A stretch of DNA of 64,000 nt, from positions 5,001 to 69,000 of the forward strand of contig NW_026647184.1 in assembly GCF_950295315.1 (NCBI RefSeq). Direction: 5' to 3'. Shown piece by piece: positions 33,370 to 43,635 of the stretch. The stretch is from Erinaceus europaeus (taxonomy: Eukaryota; Chordata; Mammalia; Eulipotyphla; Erinaceidae). The position numbers were made by a program, and so were the translations under genes. The number at the start of each line of letters is the position of its first letter. Position 1 is the first letter of the stretch. The notes beneath the pieces were generated by a model. That model did not search any database. It was not told where the DNA came from and worked only from the letters and a program-made list of their open reading frames with translations.

Positions 33370-33600
33370 AAATAAACGAGAGGCCAGGTTTGGCATCTAG
33401 CTGAAGACTGATCTTACTATGTGCAAGTACCTGTGTTCAACTCCCGGGTGCCCACCTGTGGTGCTGAATGAGGGGTGAGTTTCAGAACCATAAATCAGTG
33501 ATGCAAGTGAAACAGCTTTTATGGACCCTTTCCTATCAGCTTCTCTCGGTCTCTATCCAACAAATAAGATATATAACACATAAATAAGTAAATATTTATT
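33370..33600 (+). mobile_element. Diverged SINE
   Basis: AGGCCAGGTTTGGCATCTAG, TGTGTTCAACTCCCGGGTGCC (B-box-like), CCTTTCCTATCAGCTTCTC, GTCTCTATCCAACAAATAAG and an (AAATA)n tail. It closes off the right end of the minisatellite. Confidence 0.6.
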
Positions 33601-33859
33601 TTAAAGTAGTGCAAATAGATATATTCATAACATCCTGTGATTCAGACAGACAACCATCATTGAGCAGAGCTTGTCTGCTAACACTGATTTAAACCATCAC
33701 TCATTCTATCATTGGGCAAATACACAAAGGGGTTAAAAATATACATATAGTCAACAAATGCTAAAAAAGATGTGTTGTCCTATATAGACTTTCCAATGAC
33801 TTCCCACACGCACTGAAGAATAGACCTCACCCAAGGAGAAAAAAATTTCTCAACCTGGA
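33601..33859. other. Unassigned interval
   Basis: No gene or recognisable repeat, although the final part (CATTGGGCAAATACACAAA) may be more L1 3' sequence. Confidence 0.5.
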
Positions 33860-34130
33860 GAAAAGAGCCTGTCCCTGGAAAAGATGGTTGAGTTAAAGTT
33901 AATTGTGTATAAAAGGACATTCCAGAGTACCATGACAGCATCCCTAGAATCTACCTGGATTGTGTGTTCACCAGTACTTGATTACATTTTTAACAAGAAC
34001 ATTATGGCAGAGGAGAACCTAGTAGGGGTTGAACTGTTATGTGGAAAAGTGGGGAATGTTATGCATATACAAACTAGTGTGTTTTGCTATCAAATGTAAA
34101 CCATTAATCCCCCAATAAAAAAATAAAAAG
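33860..34130 (+). mobile_element. L1 3' end fragment
   Basis: ACCTAGTAGGGGTTGAACTG, GTGGAAAAGTGGGGAATGTT, ATGCATATACAAACTAGTG and AAACCATTAATCCCCCAAT followed by AAAAAAATAAAAAG match the 3' untranslated end of the L1 at 55180-55297. Only the 3' UTR is present, so it is a strongly 5'-truncated insertion. Confidence 0.85.
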
Positions 34131-34689
34131 AAATTTAACTGGGGCTATGTGTAACCCAGACTGCAAAGTCTGTGGTCACAAATGCATCTTGTAGGATTAT
34201 TACTGTGGCCACCTGCAATCACACATGAGCCATATTAGAACAGATTAACACCTGGGCTGGCCTGTGACGTGATTTACAGACACGTATCATGGAAAGCTGA
34301 ATAATTTGGCCCATGTGCTAACAACTGAATCATAAGCCACTAGCCTCCTAATAGAAAATATATATAAAGTTAAAGAAAGACTCAGAAAAATATTCTTAGA
34401 AGCACAAAATTTAAAGCTCTGTATTTTACATTGGTTTTGAAAGTTATCAAACAAACTTGCATGTGGTTGTATACGGAACATCAAAAAAATAAAGATTTAA
34501 AGAACAAAAAAAATACCTCAGTAAATTAATTTTTAAATCACTTTAGATCCATTCCTGTGACAGAACAATGCCCTGTTAACTGCGAAATGTATCTCTTTGA
34601 CTTATGACCTTTACATATTAGGAATAACATTCTGCTAATAATCCTAGTACAGGATATTCACTACAATTATAACAGATAAATGACTCACA
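34131..34689. other. Unassigned interval
   Basis: AT-rich, no gene, no repeat that I recognise. Confidence 0.6.
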
Positions 34690-35010
34690 TTTGGGGGCTG
34701 GGCAGTAGCACAGTGAGTTAAGTGCACATGGTGCAAAGCATAAGGACTAGTGTAAGGATTCTAGTTTGAGGCCCCTTCTTCCCACCTGCAGAAAGGTCCT
34801 TTCACAAGCCAGGAAGCAGGTTTGCAGGTGTCTTATCTTTTTCTCCCCATCTTCCCTTCCTCTCTCTCTCAATTTCTCTCTATCCTATCTACCAATGATA
34901 GCAAATGACAACAACAATGATAAACAACTAGGGCAATAAAAGGAGAAAAATAGCCTCCAGGAGCAGTGAAGGTACCAAGCCCCAGCAATAACCCTGGAGC
35001 CAAAAAGAAA
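34690..35010 (+). mobile_element. SINE with long 3' extension
   Basis: GGGGCTGGGCAGTAGCACAG, TCTAGTTTGAGGCCCC (B box), AGCAGGTTTGCAGGTGTC, then CTAGGGCAATAAAAGGAGAA, AATAGCCTCCAGGAGCAGTG and AGCAATAACCCTGGAGCC. The last three blocks are also at 25340-25415 and, diverged, at 16915-16960 and 11440-11490, so they form a 3' module shared by a SINE subfamily. Confidence 0.8.
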
Positions 35011-35790
35011 GGATAAATAATACAAATTTATGCTAGGCTTTAATGCACAATCCTTAGCCTGAGAAACTGTAACATCTCTTAATCCCTAGTTAATAATTTA
35101 ACACTTAGCCAGTAACATGAAAGCCAAGTAGAATTCATTAATACCACAAAGAATATTAGAGTACAGAAAACATAAGATGAAATACTCTTTTTTAAATGTT
35201 TTATTACTTTTAATGAGAGAGATACAGAGATAAATAAACAGAAACACCAGAGCATGGTTTAGCTCTGGTTTAAGAAGTTCAATGCTCTTTATAGTCATTA
35301 TTGTTTCAGAATGAAGTGGTTGGGTTGATTAAACAGTGTATAACACTTTGAAATCTAAAACACAAGGTCCAGCATCCTAAGATTCAGGGTGTCGGTCTGG
35401 GCCTCTGCTCATCTCTATCTTAATGAATAATTTTAGAGCTCTGTTATAGCAAAATAGCTATGCAAAAAGACTTCTATGTCTGAAGGTTCAATTCACAGCA
35501 CCAACAACAACTAGAAATGAGCACTGCTGGCCTAATCTGTTGCTTCTTCTGTATTTATTGCTAAATAAAATAAATTAATTAAATAAATTAAATATTTAAA
35601 ATTTTACAAATAAAATTTGTAAAATAATAAAATTTAAAATAAATAAATAAAATATTGAAATGCATGAATAAATAAAATATTTAATAGTAAAATAAATAAA
35701 TATTTGAAAATTAAAATAAATAAATAAAATATTTAAAAAGTAACAAATATTTTAAACTTTATAAAATATCAACATAGTGGTCTGGGAGTA
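35011..35790 (+). repeat. Segmental duplicate of 25430-26090
   Basis: Collinear with the earlier copy (AGGCTTTAATGCACAATCC, TTTTATTACTTTTAATGAGA, GGTTGGGTTGATTAAACAG). An (AAATAAAT)n expansion at about 35560-35760 is specific to this copy. It ends within the A box of a SINE, at GGCACAGTGGATA. Confidence 0.8.
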
Positions 35791-37067
35791 GGCACAGTGG
35801 ATATTTATTGCAAATACCACAAACACATATTATCACTGATATTATAAGTTAAACTCAAATAGCATATTATCTTCATTAATATTTACTTCACATATTGAGA
35901 AAGTTTTATTAGCATATATACTATGAGATCTAAACAGAACTCTCTTCATAGAGCATGACACCTGCTATCACTTCATACTTTCCTAAAACCTGATCCAGAG
36001 AAGTGAGGAAGTATAACACACACACTGAGAGATAGAGAGAGAAAATATAGCAGTACCTATTCACAGACCATGTCACGCCATTTACATATCCTGCTAAAAA
36101 TTCAAAGTGATCTGAAGTAGACTAGAGAATTTGTGTAAACATTTAAAATAAAGACAACATTGATTTTAAAACATGTATGTATTATCAAGAATCAAAATTT
36201 GTATTTCAGAAGTGCAAAATAAGGCTGCACAACTAAAGCACTTTCCTGGAATATACATACGACTCACATCCTAAAAATTATGAAATAATACCCAAAGGAA
36301 CCACATGATCCCTAAATAAATGTGAAGGCAATCATGCTCATACAATGGAAAAAAAAATGGCCACAGTACATTATTACCATCTGCTGATTTAAGATAATCC
36401 CGATTAAAATTTCCAGTTCCCTGGTTAAAAAAGTTAAAGGAGATGTAAACATTCAGACCAAATATTAAGAGTCTAATTAAGAATAAGTCTATCTTGAAAA
36501 GCAAAATCAAACCAAGAGATTCCTACTGACAAAAATACAATATTAGCTAGTGAGATGGTGTAATCCCAGGAGATATAGATATCAACAGAAATTAATTATA
36601 AAAATAGGCAGGATCCACCCATAGTCAATGGTTTGGATAAGGAAAACAACACCCCGACAGTGTTTTCATGAAATTGCAACAACAGACAACTGAGAAAGTG
36701 CAGAGAAGTAAAATCTGAGACAAAAAATGGCAGATGATTGACTCAAAATGGGTTAAATGTGGGCTGACTGGAGAGTTTCTTGGGACAGTGAACTTCCTTT
36801 ATCATGGGCACAACCCAAATTCAGTCCCAGTCCCCATCATCCCGAGGGAAGATACAGTGTTGTACTGTGTCTCTCTCTGAAAAAAAAAGTCAGCATTATA
36901 ACCATTTAAGACTTTGAGCTTTAAAACAGGTTTACATTGGATGTGGAAATTATGAACAAAGAGAAATTTCTCTTTTTTATGGCCAACAAAGTTATTACTG
37001 GGGCATAGCAAGTACGGATGAACTAGTCCTGGTGGCCATATTTTCATTTTATTTCTTAATCCTTCTT
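35791..37067. other. Gene-free AT-rich interval
   Basis: The first 80 bp (TTTATTGCAAATACCACAAA, TATAAGTTAAACTCAAATAGC) match the AT-rich left part of the GC units (20700, 22570), which links the 25/35-kb duplication to that family. The rest shows no gene; 36800-36880 may be a scrap of CCAAT-array trailer (GGGCACAACCCAAATTCAGTC). Confidence 0.55.
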
Positions 37068-37321
37068 TTTTTAAATTCCCCCCCCCTTGTTTTATCGTCA
37101 TTGTGTCTTATTGATGTTGTTGTTGGATAGGACAGAGAGATATGGAGAGAGGAGGAGAAAACAGCAGGGGAGAGAAAGATATTCAACCCCTGCAGACTTG
37201 CTTTACCTCCTGTGAAGGGACTCCCCTGCAGGTGGGAAGCCGGGGGCTCGAAGCCAGATCCTTACCCCAGTCCTTGTGCTTTGCGCCACATGGCTTTACC
37301 CGCTGCGCTACCACCGACTCC
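37068..37321 (-). mobile_element. Hedgehog-type SINE, minus strand
   Basis: GTTGTTGTTGGATAGGACAG, GACTCCCCTGCAGGTGGGAA, GGGGCTCGAAGCCAGATCC (B box) and CGCTGCGCTACCACCGACTC followed by CC at a clean 5' end. Confidence 0.9.
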
Positions 37322-37499
37322 CATTATTTCTCATTTTAATTAGATAGACTATAAAAAATAGAAGGGTTAGGGAGAGAGGACAAAAAGATATACACCTGTG
37401 AACAAGCTTCACTCTTGAATTTGACTCACTGCAGGTGGGGCATGAGGTTACTTGTGGGAAATTTAGCCGTAAGCACAACCAGCTGAGACTCATCAGGAT

Positions 37500-37790
37500 G
37501 GGGGAGGCTGCACAGTGCTGATGCAATAAGAATCTCATGTCTGAGGTTTCAAAGTCACAGGCTCTATTCCCTTTGCCACAATGAGCTGGAGTGTACCAGT
37601 GTTCTAGTAGAAAAATAAATACAGTAGGGGAAGGAGAGTGCTGCACACATGTTATAATGCACTGGGTTAAAGCCTCAGTACTACCAAGCAGGGGGGAAAC
37701 TTCACAAAAAGTGAAACAGTGCTACAGGTCTCTATCACCACAACTGATCTGTGTCTTCCAAATAAATAACATAGTTTTAAAAGAATAATG
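37500..37790 (+). mobile_element. Two diverged SINEs in tandem
   Basis: About 37500-37620 is the CATAATGGTTATGC type (AGTGCTGATGCAATAAGAAT, CTCATGTCTGAGGTTTCAAAG, CACAATGAGCTGGAGTGTACC). About 37625-37770 is the second type (ATGTTATAATGCACTGGGTTA, TCAGTACTACCAAGCAGGGG, TCTGTGTCTTCCAAATAAATA). Confidence 0.65.
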
Positions 37791-37929
37791 CAAAATGTAG
37801 ACTAAACAATAAACAATTTAATGAGCAGAGAAGGTGGTAAAGCCAGTGAAACCTGCAACTTAAAACTCAAACGAGGCAGTGCTGTGGTGTCGCTCCCTCT
37901 CTCCCCCTTTCTTATCCCTTGTACTATAC

Positions 37930-39535
37930 TAACACTCTTAGGAACATTGAATGTGGGGTGGGAGACAGCATGAAGGCTGGGCAGAGATGACCAGGCCTGA
38001 ATCCCTGTAGTGTTGCAGGCAGAGTGCAGACCTTGCATGTGGGAGGCTCTAGATTACATACTGAAATCTCACAAAACTGAGGACACAGCTCTATGGCCTG
38101 TCCCTCCCCTGCTCTCTCACAACCACAGGACAGGAGACTGGAAGGGGGCCTAATGGTAAAAGCAATCCAGAGGTTCCTGCTTGAGGCTTCTAGTCCACAG
38201 TCAGCAGTGCCGCCTGGACTGAGAAACCATACACTGTCCTGATCACAGGGTGCACCAGTTGGAGGCTGTGACCCCGCCGAGGGGTGGGGCGGGGGGAGCA
38301 CAATACACAGCCACCACCCAGCACCGGGATGCATTGCAGCATTTAATCGCCAGCTTCAAGCAGCCAGGCGACTGGGGCTTCACCTAGCTAACGGGGTGGC
38401 TAGGGGGAGGAGGTGAGGTCACATAAATCTCCCTAATCCCCCCTCGCCTTCCGGAGGCACCTCACAGCCCTCAGCAGAAGCATGGTGGGGCTGCGGGCAG
38501 GGCATTGGAGATGGGGGACCTGAGTGCCCATGCCCTGGGGAAAGCCTCCCAAACCAGCCTCGGGCAGGGCGGCGTGTGCCCGCGGGGTGCGCCCCTTCCA
38601 GTCGCCCCCCACGAAGAGCTGAGCTCAGGGCCCCCCAAGCTCCTGGGGTGATGTGCGGGATCCCAGCCACCTGCTCCTCCAATAGGGGTGGTGCGCTGGA
38701 GGCCCCTCTCTCCTCCTGGGACCGGGCTTGGCATGGCCGGAGAGCAACTCCCGGGAGCAGTAGACCTGGTCCTGACCCGCCAGGCCGTTGAGGTGCCGGG
38801 ACCCCGCTCCATACCTCCTGGAGGTGTTGGAAGCCCCCGACCTCTCTGTCCCCGCAAAGCACAGCCCCCGGCTCACCCCGCGGGCGACCAGGGCCCGGCG
38901 CAGGCTTCATGGGGCCCCAAGTTCGGACCACCACGCCGCCGAGTCACCCTGAAGCCTGGCTGCTCAGAGGACTGACCGCCTGTCTGGCGCCACCTTCCCT
39001 CCCACCCCAGCTCTGCCCCGCCATGGACACTCACCTCCAACTCCAGTCTGGGCTCTGCGCTGCCTTCCAGCTCGGGGTGGCGCAGGAGAGGGTGCGGGAA
39101 CCCAGGGAGAGGCTGTGCTGAGGCCTGGATGGAGCGACCAAGGAAGGTGGTCAAGCAGCAGCACCCGGTGCAAGCAATGGAGCAGGCGCGTGAATAATTG
39201 CCCAGGGCATGGAGAAAGTGAGCCCCCGCGGAGCCCCGCCCGCCCCCATGCAGCGCCATTGGCCCAGGTGCAGGCTGCATGGGAGGGGCCAGGGCCTGGC
39301 CTTGATGATTCACCTTGAATAAGGCCGCTGAGCTGCTCCCAGCCCCGCCTACAGCCCGCAGCTGGCCCATAGGGGTCCAGCCACCTGTCTGCAAGCCTTG
39401 TCTCTAGTCCCAGGCTGAGACAGGCCCAGATACCCCCCATCCACCAGCTAGCTGAGGTGCGTGCAGCATGGCGCCCTCCGAAACTGGGGCTAGAGAAAGG
39501 AGATGCGTGGGGTGGGAAGGTGATCAGACCCCAGT
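37930..39535 (-). repeat. GC-rich block D
   Basis: A third complete block, diverged from A and B but collinear in its core: AGAAGCATGG, CCTGGGGAAAGCCTCCCAAACC, GCGGGGTGCGCCCCTTCCAGTC, TGCTCAGAGGACTGACCGCC and CCATTGGCCCAGGTGCAGGC. Its left part (37930-38470) matches the partial blocks at 9730 and 40330. It lacks the SINE and about 240 bp that separate promoter and donor in A and B, so D probably shows the older layout. The longest minus-strand frames (171 and 193 codons) have no homologue that I recognise. Confidence 0.7.
39035..39265 (-). promoter_or_regulatory. Candidate CpG-island promoter and first exon, block D
   Basis: Minus strand: CCAAT box (GGCCAATGGCGC, plus-strand ATTGG at 39258-39262), GC box GGGCGGGCGGGGCTCC just downstream, then about 190 bp to the splice donor GAG|GTGAGTGT at 39035/39034. 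The exon end keeps GAGCTGGAAGG and GAGCCCAGACTGGAG as in units A and B. This spacing suits a small CpG-island first exon. No coding content is claimed. Confidence 0.45.
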
Positions 39536-39631
39536 CCCATTCCAACCCTCATTCCTTCCCTCCATTGCAGTGGAGGCTGCCAGGAGAGGAGCAGGAAAAG
39601 CAAATTCTGCTTTGTGTTTTCCTTTCTGGAG

Positions 39632-39654
39632 TGTGTGTGTGTGTGTGTGTGTGT
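39632..39654. repeat. (GT)n microsatellite
   Basis: GAGTGTGTGTGTGTGTGTGT at the edge of block D. Confidence 0.9.
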
Positions 39655-39717
39655 ATTCATCATCACTTGAGTTTCATTATTTTAGGCTGAATTTTTCCAG
39701 TATATTATACCAATGAG

Positions 39718-39900
39718 AGACCAGGTGGTGGCACATCTGCTTAAGTATACACACTGAAGTGCACAAGGTGTCAGGCTACAGGGGAAAATCTTCACGTGTT
39801 GGAGTAGGGCTGCAGGTGTCTCTGTCTTCCCATCTTCTCCCATTCTGCTCTGTTTCTTTTAAATTATATATAAATAAAGACATTATATTACACCCGTAGA
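39718..39900 (+). mobile_element. SINE, second type
   Basis: GAGACCAGGTGGTGGCACAT, TTAAGTATACACACTGAAGTGC, GGGGAAAATCTTCACGTGTT, GCTGCAGGTGTCTCTGTC and an A-rich ATATAAATAAAG tail. Confidence 0.7.
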
Positions 39901-40329
39901 CACACATATGCCACGGAAGAAAAGTGAGTGAGCGAGTGAGAGAGAGAAAGAAAGCTAAGTGGACAGAGAACTGAACTCTCAATTATGAGGTTGAGTTTGA
40001 ATACCAGCATGACATGAACCAGCCTCAGATTGAGGTGCTATACTCAGGACCTCTCCCTGCCTCTTCCCCCATCATCTTTCCCTCTCTACCTCAGAATTTG
40101 TCTCTGAAGAACAAATGAAAGAAAAAGATCATCTCCACTATATTTGAGTACTAAACAGGAAAAAAAGAAAAATACATATAAAACTGATAAGATTGACCTT
40201 TGTTCACCAACTGATGTTTAGTTTTGCACCTAGAGGTCCTCAGAAAATTGAGGGGGGAGGCTGACAATCTATTGCTATAGCTGTCCAAAAGGGATCACTG
40301 TATTGGAAATTTGAGCATGAGATCCGAAG
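39901..40329. other. Old SINE remains and unassigned sequence
   Basis: About 39955-40120 has a decayed tRNA-like SINE (CTAAGTGGACAGAGAACTGA, ATGAGGTTGAGTTTGAATACC, CCTCTACCTCAGAATTTGTC). Nothing else is visible. Confidence 0.45.
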
Positions 40330-41000
40330 CCTGATTCCTGGCATGGCATATGTCAGGTGATGGTGATGCAGGTGAGGCTGATGATCCAGGCTCAAGGACA
40401 GGCCATGCCAGCTCTCCTAGCTGCCCACAAACTGGGCCTCACTCATGTGGGGACCTAACAGGAGGGGTTGCACAATATAACCCACTGGCTTGTGCCACGT
40501 GGCCCAGGGAGATTAGCCAGGTAAGGGCCCTGCCTGCACCAGGAAGTTTGTCACTGCCCTAAGCCACTCCTGGCTGCTGCTGGCCTCTGAGGCTGGAATC
40601 TAGTTCATGGCAGCCAGCCACAGCTCCCACCCCTTCAGACAACAGCCATGCTGGTCCCCCATAGGCAGGACCAAGGTAGAACCCACCAGGCCAGGCTGTG
40701 GGTAGGGGACTTGGGCTCCAGCCATGAATGATCCAGGTGTGTCCCATCTCTGGGTCAGTCCCTCTGCTGCCATACCCACTGGGAAGAGGCTACTGGGGAC
40801 CCATTCAGGACCAGGAGCAGATAGAGGATTCCTGTCTATCACTGAGTCCCCCTAGCAGCAAATCCAGTGGATGCTGGAGAAGCTAGGGGGAGAGGACAAG
40901 GGCACAGGAAATCTCCCTAATCCCTGAGCAGGTATAAACTCACCCTCCAGCCCTCAGGAGGCACCTCACAGCTCTCAGAAGAAGCATGGCATGAGTTTCT
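40330..41000. repeat. Partial GC-rich block
   Basis: CTGATTCCTGGCATGGCAT to CTCAGAAGAAGCATGGCATG. The end (AATCTCCCTAATCCC, AGGAGGCACCTCACAGC, AGAAGAAGCATGG) matches block D at 38420-38485. The middle contains a non-island GC-rich sequence with few CpGs. Like the 9730 block, it is followed by an inverted CCAAT array. Confidence 0.6.
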
Positions 41001-41430
41001 GTTTCTATAAATCTTTCCCCTATCAGGTTTAGATCAAAGCTTGAACCTGGGTCCTTGTGCACTGTGACATGTGAACTTATCCATGTACCATTTCCTGGCA
41101 TTATTATATATTTGTTTATTGTTTGTTTACTTATTTATATTTCTTTTTTTAAAGAATTTATTTATTTATTAATGAGAAAGATAGGAAGAGAGAGAGAGAG
41201 AAAGAACCAGATATCACTCTGGTACATGTGCTGCCAGGGATTGAACTCGGGACCTCATGCTCGAGAATCCAATGCTTTATCCACTGCGCCACCTCCTGGA
41301 CCACTACTTATTTATATTTCAACCAGGATTAAGTTACCTCTGAGGCTTGCTGCCAAAGACTCCCTGAGTTTGAGCCCCAGTATCACACAGTCCAGAAAGA
41401 AGCTCTGTTATGCTCCTCCTCTCACTTATA
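41001..41430 (-). repeat. Old repeat with a nested SINE
   Basis: 41001-41145 and 41304-41350 match 26540-26600 and 26924-27020. A minus-strand SINE of the GTGGATAAGGCACTGG type (41146-41303: GAACCAGATATCACTCTGGT, GGGATTGAACTCGGGACCTC, CTTTATCCACTGCGCCACC) is nested inside with a 16-bp duplication TACTTATTTATATTTC on both sides (about 41130-41145 and 41304-41319). Confidence 0.85.
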
Positions 41431-41434
41431 ATGC

Positions 41435-43020
41435 TCTTGCAAATATATATAGCTCAGAAGTAAACCTCAGTGTGTTAGGGACTAGGCTTCATCCTTGGTT
41501 GTGCCCATGACAATACAAGTTCACTCTGTGATGTGTGTATTTCAATATGTGTGCCACTGCTTGGCCTAGCAAATTCCCTCAGCACAAGTGCTTTTGCATG
41601 AATGAATGGCACATTGGACTCACAAAACTGTCTCTTTCCCGAAGTCATTTCTCAACATGGCTCTTCCCATGCCTATGCTTCCTGTCATTTTATAGATGCT
41701 ATTGGGGAGTCGGGCGGTTAAGCACTGCAGTTAAGCGCAAGCAGTGCAAAGCACAACGGCTGCCTCAAGGATACCCGTTCGAGCCCCCAGCTCCCCACCT
41801 GCAAGGGAGTCACTTCACAGGCGGTGAAGCAGGTCTGCAGGTGTCTATCTTTCTCTCCCCTGCTGTCGTCCCCTCCTTTATCCATTTCTCTCTGTCCTAT
41901 GTAACAATGACAACATCAATAACAACAATAACTACAACAACAATAAAAATACAACAAGGACAACTAAAGGGAAAATGAAGATTAAATATAGATTCCATTG
42001 GGAGTTGCCAAATGGGAGCACAGCTACATTCTGCTGTGTGACCACAAGGTGGCAGCAACCCATGTACTTCTGTGTATATGTTTTGTAAAATGAGAGTAGA
42101 TCAGGTATTGTCGACTATAGATGTCAACGTTTGAATTGCACACACGATTCCCAAAAATCGTTCTTCTAGGGTGTATTGATCCCCCGTTTTGCTTTCTAGG
42201 TGGATGGGGTTTCTTTACTGGTCTAGGGAGACTCCATTGGGAGCTTCTGAATTCCTGTGCTCTGCTGAATTCTGTTGTATGTCCACAAGAGGGCAGCACA
42301 AAAGCAGAAGAGAGATTCCTTGAAGGTTCCCTAGAGGCACTTGTCAAGGAGATTACTGACAGGGCTTCTGAGCATGGCTGAAGAGCATTGCTTATCAAAG
42401 TGCAGGCATCATCTGTAAGGCGGGTCTCAGAAAATAGCCCTCCAATGAGAACCCAGATAGGGGCTATGGGGTGCATGTTTAGAAGAACAAGCCAGTAAGA
42501 GTCCAGCAAAGGGGCCTTATAGACCTGATCAGGGAGCGTGAGGGGTGGGCTGGGTAGGCTGTCTTTCAGTCTTCTGATCTATCAAAAACCAAGAGTACTG
42601 ACCTTCCTAGGGGGTCCCTAAGAACGATCCAATCAGCAAAGGTAGTGGGCCAACGGTTGGGCTCAGAACAGCTGGCATAAGAGAGCCCAGGTTCCTACAC
42701 TTGGGGGCATGTATCTGAAAACCAGCCAATCAGAGTCAAGCAGAAGTGCTTCAATGGGTCCTCACAGAGGTATTAACAAGGAACTTCTGGGGGGCACAAT
42801 GTAGGTGGTTCTGGACATTAAATGCCAATCACTCAGGAAGAGTACTGACCCTTCCAGTCCCTGGGTGGAGCCAGGCATCTCTGGCTAATGAAAGTACAGT
42901 AAAGTCAAGCTGGCATGCAGTACCTGAACATTCTGAGGGCTGCCAGGGGTTTAAGAGCTGGCCTTGGGGAATACAGCCATCTCCTGATAAATGTCAGCAG
43001 GCACTATGTTTCTGTTAAGA
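41435..43020 (-). repeat. CCAAT/GC-box array, inverted, with trailer and nested SINE
   Basis: Trailer on the plus strand 41435-42300 (AATGCTCTTGCAAATATATA, GTGCTTTTGCATGAATGAAT, TTCTGCTGTGTGACCACAAG, GTATGTCCACAAGAGGGCAG), then the array 42300-43010 with AGCCAATCAGAGTCAAGC, ATCCAATCAGCAAAGG, GCCAATCACTCAGGAAG and CCTCCAATGAGAACCC. It is the inverted counterpart of the plus copies and closely parallels 10430-11395. Confidence 0.75.
41704..41985 (+). mobile_element. Hedgehog-type SINE inserted in array trailer
   Basis: GGGGAGTCGGGCGGTTAAGC, CCCGTTCGAGCCCCCAGCTC (B box), TTCACAGGCGGTGAAGCAGG, TGCAGGTGTCTATCTTTC and CCTATGTAACAATGACAAC. Flanks TATAGATGCTATT and TATAGATTCCATT fit a duplication of about 13 bp with two changes. 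The trailer copy at 27750 lacks the SINE. Confidence 0.9.
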
Positions 43021-43059
43021 ATTTCAAGGACTGACAGTGCCTGGATCCTGCTAGCAAAG

Positions 43060-43530
43060 GAAATTTGAAACACCTCTTACAGCTTTGGCCCTGAGGAGAT
43101 ACGTAGGAATCCCTCCTGGAGCCTTCAGGTTATTGGCCCAGAGATGTGCTCCTAGTTTAGTGGCCTTCTAGCCATAGGTGAGAATATTGCCTAGACAGAA
43201 GAAGGAACTTCAAGTTTCAAAACAATTTGACCTCATGAGGCACTTGGAAAAGACATTTCACATCAGAAGACAGGTCAATCAAAGCACCCTCTTTCTAAAC
43301 CCTGGAAGCTTCAGATTTTGTGTGAAAATCTTGTCACTTGTCATCAGTGCCACATATCCTTCAAATTCGACCCACATATGGGGAAAATGTAATGTGCCAG
43401 TGGCATGTAGTTTCACATCTCTTCACCTGGCCTCTCATGGGATAAGGAGAAGGACGCTGTGCAGGAGGCAGAGGAGGGCTGGATTTGCAAAGAGCAAATT
43501 GTGCAGTGTAAACTACCTTTGACATAGCAC
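43060..43530 (+). repeat. Duplicated unit U1, copy 1
   Basis: Begins near GAGATACGTAGGAATCCCTC. Landmarks are TTATTGGCCCAGAGATGTGC, TAGCCATAGGTGAGAATATT, CCTCATGAGGCACTTGGAAA, TTCAAATTCGACCCACATAT and CATGGGATAAGGAGAAGGAC. Further copies lie at about 46170, 47595 and 52095. The origin is unknown to me. GTGAGA at 43178 is a possible splice donor kept in all four copies. Confidence 0.75.
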
Positions 43531-43554
43531 AAAATGGTTAATAATACCCTAAGG

Positions 43555-43591
43555 CAGGAATAAAGAAACAACAGTGATAACCAACACTCTA

Positions 43592-43635
<44 letters not shown>

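Noticed and set aside
38419..39545. Minus-strand frames of 171-193 codons in block D
   Set aside because: The frame runs straight through the conserved splice donor and the promoter-like core, and indels relative to units A and B break it. I keep the donor as a finding but not the protein.
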